Numbered from the stretch's first letter, positions 12,310-23,129 are shown. The stretch: DNA of 64,000 bases from Chryseobacterium sp. E1 (GCA_019203745.1 CP078104.1:310001-374000), one strand, 5' to 3'. Program-made: numbers and translations. Notes: a model not told the origin generated them from the letters alone.

Positions 12310-12754
12310 TCATTTTTCACTCTTAGCCGGTAATACGCCAAGAATTTTTCCATCATCATCAAAAACAGCACTGATCGCTTCTTTTGAAGACTTATCTCCG
12401 GCATATTTATATTTGATATTAGGGAGACTGATACCATCCATGGTTACATAGTACCCTACTTTCAGTATCTCAAGTTTTTTACTGTAATCAATACCGTCCT
12501 TTACTTTTTAAGAACGTCATCCGTAACAATCTCTTTTACTTTATCAGAAAGCAGGCCATCCATCGCTTTACGGTCGGAAGACTGCAGAGCGTTGATAAAT
12601 GCAAGGAAATTATCATTATAAGTATTTACTTTTTCTTTGCTTATAGTAGCTGGCTGTTCTTTTTCTGATTGTTCTCAACCTTAAGGTCAACAACTTTCTG
12701 TGCAAATACCAGCTGTCCGCCTATAAGCGCAAGACCCAGAAATAATTTTTTCAT
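12310..12754 (-). CDS. Secreted protein of unknown function
   Basis: About 148 aa after two one-base repairs near 12675 and 12508. A clear signal peptide MKKLFLGLALIGGQLVFAQK is followed by a helical segment (NTYNDNFLAFINALQSSDRK) and a small alpha+beta domain ending FDDDGKILGVLPAKSEK. The shape recalls DUF3887/NTF2-like accessory domains, but similarity is too weak to claim. Stands alone between the Bax-inhibitor-like gene and the acyl-CoA reductase. Confidence 0.55.
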
Positions 12755-12802
12755 ATGATTCATTTTGTTATTAGGTGAAATAAGTGATGGAAGATACGAA
12801 AA

Positions 12803-13837
12803 TCAGACCAATTCCAAAAACTTCATCGTATCCACATTATCGGCATACGTATCAAGTCCGGGATTCTGTGCTTCACCAAATGATATTGAATTCAGCCCAA
12901 GTTCATCCTTTGCCACTACACACTGAATATTCTCTTCATTTTCGGCAATAAAACTTTTCACATCATCCAAAGATTCATACCGGCTGAAATTGATTACAGA
13001 AAGCGGACTGAACAGTTTATCATCTTCTTTCAGCATCACAAAATTATTATCCCAGAATTTATCCTGATTCAACAGGTAAACCGCTCTGTTATAATCATAA
13101 TTGTTAGCATACTTATTATGATTGATGATATCCTGGAAGCCTAAAAAGTTTTCAAACAGCCTGTCAATCACAAAATCTTTCGGAATAAAAATTCTCGTTA
13201 CATTTCTGCATCCCAGCCCGAAATACTGGAAAATATCTTTTGCCAGAAGCTGAAGCTCTCCATCAGTTTCTTCTCCTTTTAAAACAGCAATTGAAGTTCT
13301 GTTTTTACGGATGATATTCAAATGGTTTTTAAAATAATATTCCAGATATCTTGCCGTATTATTACTTCCTGTAGCAATCACAGCATCAAAATTCTCCAGT
13401 CTCTCTACAAATTCAAACTGAACCTGGCCATCAGAAAACTCTTTCCATTTCTTTAACAGAAACGGAATCAGATATTTATCTTTGGAAGACAGCTTAATTA
13501 CGGGAATATGATTGCTTAGCACCACAGAAATCACATCATGAAACCCTACCAGAGGAATATTTCCTGCCAAAATTAACCCTACTCTCTTTGAAATTTTAGA
13601 GATTGAATAATTTTCAAGCCACTTTTTAATGTTGTCTTCAGTAAGAAGATCAGCCCATTGCTGCAAAGCAAATTTCTGATTATCAACTGTGAACCACGGA
13701 TTCTCTATTTCCGATCTTTTTAACAATAATTCAATATTTACATCATCTTCATTGTGATCCTCCGTTTTTTTAGCTAAAAACGCTTTTATATAATCACTTA
13801 ATTCAATAAGTCCTAAAACTTGATTTTCGGTATTCAT
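12803..13837 (-). CDS. LuxC-type acyl-CoA reductase family protein
   Basis: Intact 344-aa protein. It has aldehyde-dehydrogenase-fold features of the LuxC/acyl-CoA reductase family: GLILAGNIPLVGFHD, VIATGSNNTARYL (nucleotide loop), RTSIAVLKG and the catalytic-Cys region YFGLGCRNVTRIF. The family reduces acyl-CoA or acyl-enzymes to aldehydes with NADPH. Divergent from a ferredoxin; the two starts are only ~60 bases apart. That pairing recurs in Bacteroidota and suggests linked redox function, but the substrate is unknown. Confidence 0.78.
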   Translation of the reverse strand: MNTENQVLGLIELSDYIKAFLAKKTEDHNEDDVNIELLLKRSEIENPWFTVDNQKFALQQWADLLTEDNIKKWLENYSISKISKRVGLILAGNIPLVGFHDVISVVLSNHIPVIKLSSKDKYLIPFLLKKWKEFSDGQVQFEFVERLENFDAVIATGSNNTARYLEYYFKNHLNIIRKNRTSIAVLKGEETDGELQLLAKDIFQYFGLGCRNVTRIFIPKDFVIDRLFENFLGFQDIINHNKYANNYDYNRAVYLLNQDKFWDNNFVMLKEDDKLFSPLSVINFSRYESLDDVKSFIAENEENIQCVVAKDELGLNSISFGEAQNPGLDTYADNVDTMKFLELV

Positions 13838-13865
13838 AATTACTTTAAAATTGGGGAATATTTTG

Positions 13866-13873
13866 TAATTTTG
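13866..13873 (+). promoter_or_regulatory. -7 promoter element of the ferredoxin gene
   Basis: TAATTTTG fits TAnnTTTG and lies 25 bases before the ferredoxin ATG. No convincing -33 TTTG. Confidence 0.55.
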
Positions 13874-13897
13874 TGCAAATTTAAAAAAAAATTAGCG

Positions 13898-14247
13898 ATG
13901 GCTATTAAAATAACTGATGAATGCATTAACTGCGGGGCTTGCGAACCGGAATGCCCAAATAATGCAATATATGAAGGAGCCGTAGACTGGAAAGCTTCTG
14001 AGGGTACAACACTTCAAGGAACTGTAACGCTTCCTTCAGGGCTTACTGTAGATGCGAATGCACCTCAGGAACCTGTAAGTGACGATGTCTATTTCATTGT
14101 TACAGACAAATGTACTGAATGTAAAGGATTCCATGAGGAGCCGCAATGTGCTGCCGTATGTCCGGTAGACTGCTGCGTACCAGATGAAGACCATGTAGAA
14201 TCAGAAGAAGCACTGCTTAATAAAAAGCATTCTTACACGGTGAATAA
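13898..14247 (+). CDS. 4Fe-4S dicluster ferredoxin
   Basis: Small electron carrier (~117 aa after repair). The first cluster motif is CINCGACEPECP; the second set is CTECKGFHEEPQCAAVCPVDCC, with the insertion between Cys ligands seen in bacterial two-cluster ferredoxins. Adding one A to the run near 14222 changes the tail to ALLNKKAFLHGE and a stop at 14247, directly before a strong terminator; the unrepaired frame runs through that terminator, which supports the repair. Divergent from the acyl-CoA reductase. Confidence 0.9.
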
Positions 14248-14249
14248 AA

Positions 14250-14284
14250 GAGCTCCGTCTCATGCTTTTGAGACGGCTTTTTTA
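14250..14284 (+). terminator. Rho-independent terminator after ferredoxin
   Basis: CCGTCTCA and TGAGACGG form an 8-bp stem with a 6-base loop and a following T-run. Confidence 0.85.
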
Positions 14285-14369
14285 ATCAAAACCTCAGTAA
14301 ACTTAGTAGAAAACCACAAATAAAGCTAAAGGGAAAAAAATATTCCGAAGGCAACCAAAAAATAAAAAT

Positions 14370-15430
14370 ATGAACAAAAAGCACAACTTCAGCGCAGGAC
14401 CATGTATTTTACCACAGGAGGTATTCGAAAAATCAGCACAGGCTATCCTGGACTTCAATGGTATCGGGCTATCTCTTCTTGAAATTTCCCACAGAAGCAA
14501 GGATTTCGTTGCTGTAATGGACGAAGCACGTGCAATTGTAAAAAGATTGATGAATCTTGGTGATGATTATGAGGTACTTTATTTGGGAAGCGGCGCCAGC
14601 ATGCAGTTTGCCATGGTACCTTACAACCTGATGAAAGTAGGCGGAAAAGCAGCTTATCTGGATACGGGAACATGGGCTGCAGGAGCTATTAAAGAAGCAA
14701 AAAACTAGGAACAGTAGATGTAGTAGGTTCTTCAAAGGAAGAAAACTATTCTTTCATTCCTAAAGATTATACGGTGGGATCAGAATATGATTATTTCCAC
14801 TGCACATCCAACAATACCATATATGGAACCCAGATGAAATCCTTCCCTGAAGTGGATACTCTGATGGTATGTGATATGAGTTCTGATATTTTCTCCAGAC
14901 AGCTTGATTTTTCCAAATTTGATCTGATCTATGCCGGAGCTCAGAAGAATATGGGACCTGCAGGAGTTACTCTTGTAGTGATCAAAAAGAGATTCTTGGT
15001 AAATCAGGAAGAGAAAATATGCTTTCTATGCTGGATTATTCACAGCATATTTCTAAAGAATCCATGTACAATACCCCACCGGTATTCCCGATCTATGCTT
15101 CTTTACTGACGCTTCAGCATCTGGAAAACAATGGTGGAATTGCAGCAGCAGAACAAAGAAATGAAGCAAAAGCAAAACTTCTGTATGATGAAATTGACAG
15201 CAATCCTCTTTTGAAACGTTCTGCGTAAAAGAAGACCGTTCTCTGATGAATGTTTCTTTCAAAATTACTGACGAAAGTAAAAAGAAGAATTTGACAATGC
15301 CTGGAAAGCTGCAGGAATCAGCGGACTAAACGGACACAGAAGTTTGGGCGGATACAGAGCCAGCCTATACAATGCACTTCCTCTAGAAAGTGTACAGGTA
15401 TTGGTGGATGTAATGAAGTCGATAAAATAG
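14370..15430 (+). CDS. serC: Phosphoserine aminotransferase SerC
   Basis: PLP enzyme converting 3-phosphohydroxypyruvate to phosphoserine, second step of serine synthesis and also used in the pyridoxal-phosphate route. About 354 aa. Visible: [46 protein letters not shown], and the PLP Lys in [15 protein letters not shown], ending [20 protein letters not shown]. Breaks near 14703, 14995, 15218 and 15283 are each repaired by one base. First gene of serC-serA-DUF1015. Confidence 0.92.
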
Positions 15431-15445
15431 CTTATATTAGGCGAC

Positions 15446-15530
15446 CGAAAAATAAAAAGATATCAGACAGCAGATACCAGACAGCAGACCCCAAAGTCTG
15501 ATTTCTGACATCTTAAATCTAACATCTGTA
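15446..15530. repeat. Low-complexity repeat between serC and serA
   Basis: CAGACAGCAGA occurs at 15464-15474 and 15478-15488, followed by GTCTGATTTCTGACATCT, partly complementary to the repeats. Such ATCTGACA/CAGACAGCAG tracts occur as dispersed intergenic repeats in flavobacteria; role unknown. Confidence 0.5.
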
Positions 15531-15541
15531 ATAAATAACAC

Positions 15542-16499
15542 ATGAAAGTTTTAGCAAACGATGGAATCTCAAAAGCAGGAGAACTCGCTTTAAAAGAAGC
15601 CGGAATTGAAGTTCTGGACAATAGAGTGGCCCAGGATCACGTTATTAATTTTATCAACGACAATAATGTGGATGTTCTTCTTGTAAGAAGTGCAACGAAG
15701 GTAAAACAAGAACTGATTGATGCATGCCCTGGTCTTAAAATCATAGGAAGAGGTGGTATCGGGATGGATAATATTGATGTTGAATATGCAAAAAGCAAAG
15801 GAATCAAGGTCATCAATACCCCTACAGCATCTTCAAAATCAGTAGCTGAATTGGTTTTCGGACACTTTATTGCATTGGCAAGGTTTCTTCATGAATCGAA
15901 CAGACTGATGCCTTTGGAGGAGAAACCCATTTCAATGCGATGAAAAGTCATTCAGCAATGCTTATGAACTTTCAGGAAAAACATTAGGAGTAATCGGCTT
16001 CGGAAGCATTGGCCAGGAAGTCGTGAAAATAGGAATCGCTTTAGGAATGAAAGTACAGGTTCTCACAAGAAGCCCGAAAACAGAAGTAATTACTTTACAT
16101 TTTTTTGACGGGCAGTCGGTGAACTTTGAGATCACTTCTACCAATGATATGGATGCATTCCTTAGAGAAGCTGATTTTATCAGTATCAACACTCCGAAAA
16201 CGAATGAATACATTATAGACACTCCGCAGTTTGAAAAAATGAAAGACGGTGTTTATATTGTGAATACTGCAAGAGGCGGTGTGATCAATGAAGTGACGCT
16301 GATTGATTTTATAGATTCAGGAAAAGTAGCCGGAGCGGCATTGGATGTTTTTGAAAACGAGCCAAGCCCGGAACTGCCTTTATTAATGAATCCGGCACTT
16401 TCACTTTCTCCTCACGTAGGTGGAAATACGATAGATGCGCAAGAGAAAATCGGTACCGAACTTGCAGAACAAATTATTAAGCTACAAAAGAAACTATAA
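15542..16499 (+). CDS. serA: D-3-phosphoglycerate dehydrogenase (short form)
   Basis: Oxidises 3-phosphoglycerate to 3-phosphohydroxypyruvate, the first committed step of serine synthesis. About 320 aa, without the C-terminal ACT domain of long SerA forms, so serine feedback through ACT is not expected. Visible: VRSATKV, GIGMDNIDV, the Rossmann loop GFGSIGQE, NTARGGVINE, and the catalytic His in LSPHVGGNT. Breaks near 15925 and 15945 are one-base losses. Seven bases upstream of the DUF1015 gene. Confidence 0.9.
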
Positions 16500-16506
16500 G
16501 ATAAAT

Positions 16507-17749
16507 ATGCCTGTTTTTAAACCTTTCCGTGGAATAAGACCTCATAGAGACATCGAGAGTACTTTCCCTACCCATCCACTGGATAATTTCACCCAGGAGG
16601 AGATCGCAGAGAAGGCTCAAGTTGAAAATACTTACATCAATATGATAAAACCATACGTTGTAAGTAAATCTAAAGATATTGACCGGAACCTGAGAAAATC
16701 CGTTCCACTTTTGAAGAACTTCTGGAAGAAAAGAAATTGGTCCAGGACAATTCAGCGTATTATCTCTATGAACAGATCTATCCCAACAAACAGATCTTCA
16801 GAGGCCTTCTTGGGCTTGCAAGCATTGAAGATTTCTGGAATGGAAAAATAAAAAGACACGAAAGTACCATCCCCAGAAAAAGAAAACTCGCTCACTACCT
16901 TGAAAAAGTAAGCCTGCAGGCAGAACCTGTACTGCTTACCTACCCTGCCAACTCAAAAATTGAGTTGCTGATGAACCATGAGGAAAAAACGTCCCTATCT
17001 TCAATCATATAGATTCTATAGGGATCAGACACAAGATCTGGAGAATAGACAATCGTCTAAAGCTACAGCAGTTCAAAGAAGTGATTGATCAGATTGATTC
17101 GTTTTATATTGCTGACGGACACCACAGGATTGGTTCTACTGCCCTGAATGCAAAACGTCATAAGAAAAAAAAAAATAAAAGACATAACGGAACTGAACTT
17201 TACAATTTCGTATACAGTTTCATTGTTTCAAACCAGTCGATCAAAATTCATGATTACAACAGACTTTTACACGATCTGAATGGTATTTCCAATGAAGATT
17301 TCCTGAAGCAGCTTGATCAGTATTTCCTGATCCACGAAAAAGGAGAAACTCCATACTACCCTTCTCAGAAATTCCATATTTCTATGTATATGGATGGTAA
17401 ATTCTACTCACTTCACGTAAAACATGACCTTCGTTCCAAAGAAATGTCTCTGGATAACCTTGATCATCATCTTTTGGATAAATATATTTTCAAAAATATC
17501 TTAAAGATCGAAGATCCGGACAGCTCAGAACAGATCTCTTATGTAAAAGGAACTTCCAACATCAACGGTATCAACATCTTAAAAGAGAAAGTTGACAGTG
17601 GTGAAGGAAAAGTTGGCTTCGGGATTTATCCGGTAAGTTTTAACGATATGATTAAAATTTCAGACCTGAAACTGAGCATGCCTCCGAAATGTACATTTAT
17701 TGAGCCTAAATTGATTACAGCACTGTTAATGTACGACATGAAACCTTAA
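16507..17749 (+). CDS. DUF1015 family protein
   Basis: About 414 aa after repairs near 16700, 16990 and 17020. Family hallmarks are FKPFRGIRP at the N-terminus, YLYEQ, ESTIPRKR, and the conserved FYIADGHHRIGSTALN block. DUF1015 proteins are cytoplasmic, of uncertain role, and recurrently sit beside serA/serC in Bacteroidota and Clostridia, as here, which suggests a link to serine or phosphoserine metabolism. A run of 11 A at 17165-17175 encodes poly-Lys in a region that is mixed in relatives. Confidence 0.85.
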
Positions 17750-17804
17750 TAATTTCCTATTTTTTCCCTACTTTTATCATCGGTAAAAGAAAGGTAAATA
17801 AAAA

Positions 17805-19205
17805 ATGAAAAAAATATTCATTATACTTCCACTCTTTTTGAGTGGATTTTTATTTTCTCAAAAAAATCCAGAAAAAGCCTGCAGGTAAAACAGCAATTCC
17901 TGTAAAATTAAATTATCACGATGAATTCAAAAAGATCTCAGACGAGATCATGACCAATGGTAAGGCTTATGAAAATCTTGGAGAACTTACAAAAGGCATC
18001 GGGCCCCGTTTCAGCGCCACCCCGGCTATGCAAAAGCAGTAGAATGGGCTGAAAAAAATTTAAGGAGATCGGCATCAATATGATCTGGAGACAGGAAGCC
18101 AAAGCTCCTGTGTGGATCAGAGGAAAAGAATCCCTGCAAATAAAAACAGCAAACGGGGACTGGAAAAATATCAGAATGCTTTCGTTCGGAAACTCTGAAG
18201 GCACAGGAGGAAAAGACCTTATGGGTGAAATTGTTTTAATCAATTCCACTTCGGAGCTCAACGCTATGTCGATAGGCCAGCTAAAAGATAAAATAGTTTT
18301 CGTGAATGTTCCGATGGACCCGAAAATTATTAATACGAGTGATTCCTATTTACAGACTGCAAAATCAAAATTAATTTCCGCTTCCGTAATTGCCAAAACA
18401 GGGGCAAAAGCATTAATCATAAGATCTTTGACTACCGCTAATGATGATACTCCACATGCCAAAATGATCTACTATGAGCCGGATGATAAAATTAAAATTC
18501 CCGCTTTATCAATAGGAACAAGATCCGCAGATGAGCTGGAAAGAATCATAAAAAGCAAAAAGTTACGGCTAAAATCAACATGACTGCCGAATCAAAAGGA
18601 GACACTACCAATCCGAATATTATTGCAGAAATCCAGGGTAAAAAAGATTCTAAAGTCATTGTCCTGGGTGCCCAGCTTGATTCCTGGGATATTGGCGAAG
18701 GTGCCATTGATGACGGAACGGGTGTTGCCCAGTGTATTGAAGTGTTAAGAACACTCAAAGCGCTTGGCTATGAAAACAACCATACCATCCGGGTCGTTTT
18801 ATACGCCAACAGTGAAAACGGTGGTCAAGGTCGTGAAATGTATGCTGCTTATGTAAAAAAGAGAGAAGAAAAACACATATTTGCCCTGGGAACTGATGCC
18901 GGAGGATATTCTCCAAGAGGATTTTCTTTAGACATGTCTCCTCAAAGAAGAAGACTGATTTTCCCATGGAAAGAATATTTTCTGCCTTATGGTGTTTATG
19001 ATTTTGACCAGACGGATGCCATCCAGGATATTTCACCTTTAAAAAATTGGATATTCCCTTGGCAGAACTTGTTGTAGACACTCAAAGATATTTCGATTAT
19101 CATCATTCCGAACAGGATACTTTTGATAAAGTGAATAAAAGGGAACTTCTTCTCGGAGCAGTTGCCATGACACAGATGATTTTTATGGTTGATAAAAACT
19201 GGTAA
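17805..19205 (+). CDS. M28-family peptidase paralogue 1, predicted inactive
   Basis: Secreted protein (~466 aa, signal MKKIFIILPLFLSGFLFSQ) with the carboxypeptidase-Q-like M28 fold. First of three tandem paralogues. The two others show GGHLDSWD, ANEENG, ESDAGG and HHTEEDT; this one reads LGAQLDSWD (His to Gln), YANSENG (first Glu to Ser), GTDAGG and HHSEQDT. In M28 enzymes that His binds zinc and that Glu is the general base, so catalysis is probably lost. These are codon substitutions, not frame artefacts. Breaks near 17865, 18030, 18060, 18560 and 19045 are one-base losses. Confidence 0.8.
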
Positions 19206-19206
19206 T

Positions 19207-20563
19207 ATGAAAAAGATAGCAAGCCTTTCATCATTAATTTTAGGACTGGTCTTTTTATCCGGCCAGACTAAAGAAGATTCCATACAATTCAGAAAAATAT
19301 CCACAGAGATTCTGAATAACGGAAAAGGCTACACTGAGCTGAGGGAACTTACGAAAAATATCGGCCATCGTTTAAGTGGCTCTGAAGCTTATGAAAAATC
19401 CGTACAATGGGCAGCCCAGAAACTCCGTGACGCCGGTGCTGATAAGGTATGGCTTCAGGAAGTCATGATCCCTGTCTGGGAAAGAGGAAAAGAATCTTTA
19501 CACATCAAAACATCCAATGGAAATTGGAAAAATATAAAAATGCTGTCTTTGGGGAATTCCGAAGGCACAGGCGGAAAAGATGTTTCAGGCGAGATCATTA
19601 TGGTCAGATCACTGGAAGAATATGATCAACTGCCTGTAGAGAAAGTGAAAGACAAAATCGTTTTTTTAATTACCCATTTAACCAAGAGCATGTACAGACC
19701 TTTATTGCCTACCGTGAGGCTGGTGCTTACAGAAGGACGGCAGCTTCTTTAACCGTAAAAAAGGCGGTAAATTTGCCATTATCAGATCTCTTTCATCGGC
19801 ATTTGACGATGTTCCCCATACAGGTAATATGCGTTATGAAGATAATATCTCCAAAGTTCCTGCTATTACCATCGGCAATACGTCAGCAGACGAACTTCAA
19901 ATCTTATTAAGAACACAAAAAGTAACTGCTAAACTCAATTCCAATTGCAGGATGAAAGGTGAAAAACTGTCTCACTCCGTTATTGGTGAAATTACAGGTA
20001 AAAAGACAACAGCGTCATTGTAGTAGGCGGACATCTTGATTCCTGGGACATAGGCGAAGGGGCCCATGATGACGGAGCCGGAATTGTTCAGAGCATTGAA
20101 GTCTTAAGGACCTTTAAAAATTAGGCCTGCAAAATAACCACACGATCAGAGCAGTTTGCTTTGCCAACGAAGAAAACGGAACCAAAGGTGGCAAACAATA
20201 TGGAAAAACAGCCAAAGAAAAGAACGAAAAACATATTTTTGCCATAGAATCCGATGCCGGCGGGTTTTCCCCAAGAGGAATTTCCTGGAAATGGGTGACG
20301 TACAAAGAAATCAGATCAAAAGCTGGGTTCATTTATTTTTACCTTATGGCGTTTACAATTTTGAAGGAAAATATTCAGGATCGGATATTGCTCCGCTGCA
20401 TGAGATGGGTGTTCCCACAGCAGAACTGGTCCCGGATCCGCAACGTTATTTTGATATTCACCATACCGCAGAAGATACTTTTGAAAAAGTGAACCGGAGA
20501 GAACTCCTCCTGGGTTCTGTTGTGATGACACAACTTATTTATATGATTGATAAAAATTGGTAA
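19207..20563 (+). CDS. M28-family metallopeptidase paralogue 2
   Basis: Secreted carboxypeptidase-Q-like zinc peptidase (~455 aa) with a signal peptide ending FLSGQ. The full metal and base set is visible: GGHLDSWDIGEGAHDDG (His, Asp), FANEENGTKGG (base Glu and ligand Glu), IESDAGGFSP (Asp) and DIHHTAEDT (His). The ATG is one base after the stop of paralogue 1. Several one-base breaks, e.g. near 19665, 19760, 20005 and 20122. The close similarity to paralogue 3 in the N-terminal half points to recent tandem duplication or gene conversion. Confidence 0.85.
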
Positions 20564-20565
20564 CA

Positions 20566-21922
20566 ATGAAAAAGATATTAGGAACCTCATTATTGCTTAT
20601 TGGAATGGCTGCATTCGGCCAGTCTAAAGAAGACTCCGTTCAATTTAAAAAAATCTCCAATGAAATTTTAAATAACGAAAAAGGATACACTGAGCTGAGA
20701 GAGCTCACAAAAACCATCGGCCACCGCCTGAGCGGATCAGAAGCTTACGAAAAGTCTGTAAAATGGGCTGAGCAGAAACTCCGTGACGCCGGAGCAGATA
20801 AAGTATGGCTTCAGGAAGTCATGATCCCCGTTTGGGAAAGAGGCAAGGAATCGCTGCACATCAAAACCTCCAACGGTAGCTGGAAAAATCTTAAAATGCT
20901 TTCTTTAGGAAATTCTGAAGGTACCGGCGGAAAAGATGTTTCAGGAGAGATCATTATGGTCAAATCTATGGAGGAATATGACAAGCTTCCTGCTGATAAG
21001 GTTAAAGATAAAATTCTGTTCTTCAACTACCCTTTCAGCCAATTATTTATAGAAACATTCAAAGGGTATGGTGATGCTGCCAAATACAGAACAACTGCCG
21101 CTTCTTTAACTGCCAAAAAAGGAGGTAAATTTGCTATCATCCGTTCACTTTCTTCAGCTTTTGACGATGTTCCCCACACCGGAGCAATGCGCTACGAAAA
21201 CAATGTTTCAAAAATACCTGCCGTAGCGATCGGCAGTACCACAGCAGACGAACTGGAAGCATTATTAAAGAACCAGAAGATCACTGCAAAGCTCAACTCC
21301 AACTGTGGGATGAAAGGTGAAAAGCTCTCCCATTCCGTGATCGGTGAAATCACCGGTAAAAAGACCAGAGTGTCATCGTTGTAGGTGGACACCTCGACTC
21401 CTGGGATGTAGGTGAAGGGGCCCATGATGACGGGGCCGGAATTGTACAGAGCATCGAGGTCCTTAGAACTTTTAAAAACTGGGAATCCCGAATAACCATA
21501 CTATCAGAGTCGTTTGTTTCGCCAACGAAGAAAACGGCGTAAAGGGAGGCATTCAATATGGTAAGATAGCTAAAGAAAAGAATGAAAAGCATCTTTTTGC
21601 CATAGAATCCGATGCAGGAGGCTTTGCTCCGAGAGGAATTGCCCTGGATATGGATGAGACAAAGAGAAAACAGATTCAAGGCTGGTCGAAACTATTCCTT
21701 CCGTACGGAGTGTATAACTTTGAGGAACAGTTCTCCGGGACAGATCTTTACCCGCTTCATGATATGGGAGTTCCTGCGGCTGAACTGATGCCGGATTCAC
21801 AACGTTATTTTGATATCCATCATACAGAAGAAGATACTTTTGATAAAGTCAACCGGAGAGAGCTTTTATTGGGAGCTACCGCAATGACGCAGATTATTTA
21901 TATGATTGATAAAAACTGGTAA
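20566..21922 (+). CDS. M28-family metallopeptidase paralogue 3
   Basis: Third member of the tandem array (~453 aa; signal MKKILGTSLLLIGMAAFGQ). Active-site set complete: GGHLDSWDVGEGAHDDG, FANEENGVKGG, IESDAGGFAP and DIHHTEEDT. Breaks near 21365 and 21480 are one-base losses. Two bases follow the stop of paralogue 2, so all three genes form one operon. The mature ends (QIIYMIDKNW, QLIYMIDKNW, QMIFMVDKNW) are conserved. Likely role: periplasmic or surface aminopeptidase/dipeptidase for peptide scavenging (inference). Confidence 0.87.
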
Positions 21923-21945
21923 AATAAACCGACCAGATAAAACAG

Positions 21946-21986
21946 TCCATAGAAATTTTGAAAATCAGAATTTTTATGGGCTTTTT
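21946..21986 (+). terminator. Terminator of the M28 operon
   Basis: CCATAGAAATT and AATTTTTATGG form an imperfect long stem followed by CTTTTT. Confidence 0.65.
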
Positions 21987-21998
21987 AATCAGAATCAC

Positions 21999-22599
21999 CT
22001 AACGGCTTCGGCCCAAACCTGAATTACCCTTTAATCCTCCCCTGACTTTACGTTTGTATATAAAAGTTTTAAATAAAAAACTCTTCCATGCATGATGCCA
22101 CCCTCCATCCGACTCCCAGTTCACATCAAATTTGCCGCCCTCTAATGCATAAATCGGTATTGAAATTTTAGAATGAAACATCGGATAATTATCTTTTATT
22201 AAGGCAAAATAGTCAGCATCAAAATTAGATTTACGATAAAATTGAATCTCTATGATCGTTCTTCTCTTAAATGATCTGAAAATATATAAATTAACATCAT
22301 AAAGGTCATGGTAGTCCTTATTTAAAATCTCTATTGCAGAATTCAGATCAAGTAAAGTTTTTGAATTATTAATTCTGCTTCTCAACTCTATTGGCTCTGT
22401 ATCATTCTCTCCTTTATATTCATTAAAATCGGATATGATAAAAAGATATTATCGGAAATGATATTCCGGCAAGACATTTTTGCCAATCGCAAAAGGTTGT
22501 CAACAGAATTTTGAATGTTTTTACTTAGATCTTCTCTGATCACAATGAAATATTTATTTTTCTTTTTTAAAAAACCAATCTATATATATTTTTCTCCAT
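21999..22599 (-). CDS. Hypothetical protein (~200 aa)
   Basis: Adding single T residues near 22440 and 22568 joins a short upstream frame (MEKNIYRL...) to the longer downstream frame (...SDFNEYKGENDTEPIELRSR). The product has no signal peptide or membrane helix and has basic, aromatic-rich stretches (IFRSFKRRTIIEIQFYR, WESDGGWHHAWKSFL). No family recognised. It stands alone, converging on the M28 operon. Its start, and even its integrity, depend on the repairs, so confidence is modest. Confidence 0.45.
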
Positions 22600-23120
22600 G
22601 ATATATAAATTCATTTAAAAATAAGTCTTTTTCTTTGTTTAAGGAAATAACGATCAAAAATCATTGAAAAACAGCCTTATACAACTTCCACAACAAAAGC
22701 GTTAATAGTGAAATACTCACTTTGGCATGATATTAGCATGTACAGTATTGAGAAAAAATTAAAAAAGCACTAAGGATGAGAAAAAGGTTTTCTGTGGATT
22801 TTCAGTTTTCCACTGATTCAAGTTCATATTGATGTATATGAATCCTTTTTTTTCTACGATGCCGTAAAAGATACGGGAACGTGATTGATTAACCTCCGTT
22901 GATTTTTCACAGCAGTTTTGCGCCCCGTATCTGACTGGTATCATTAATAAAACCCTGAATCTTTTGATTCAAAATTGAAATATATCCCGGACTCTAAGCC
23001 CGGTATTATGATATAAATAAATGGCAAAGTCATCGTGAACCTTAGCCCAGTAAAAGAATATGCCATTCTTTTTACCGTGATGCGTATGCCTTTATAATAA
23101 TTAATTGTATAACCCTTAAA
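22600..23120. other. Long intergenic region with several hairpins
   Basis: No convincing coding region over ~520 bases. Present are a sigma-54-like element (22722-22738) and three stems: AGATACGGG (22869-22877) with CCCGTATCT (22924-22932); TGAATC (22956-22961) with GATTCA (22966-22971); and GTAAAAGAAT with ATTCTTTTTAC near 23049-23074. A structured transcript running into the small membrane-protein gene is possible. Confidence 0.4.
22722..22738 (+). promoter_or_regulatory. Sigma-54-like promoter
   Basis: TTGGCATGATATTAGCA: GG and GC lie 12 bases apart as in -24/-12 promoters (consensus TGGCAC-N5-TTGC). Two mismatches. The next supported gene begins ~400 bases downstream. Confidence 0.4.
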
Positions 23121-23129
23121 ATGTTAGTA

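Noticed and set aside
22759..22944. Minus-strand 61-residue ORF in the hairpin-rich gap
   Set aside because: No family similarity, no ribosome-binding site, and it lies over inverted repeats.
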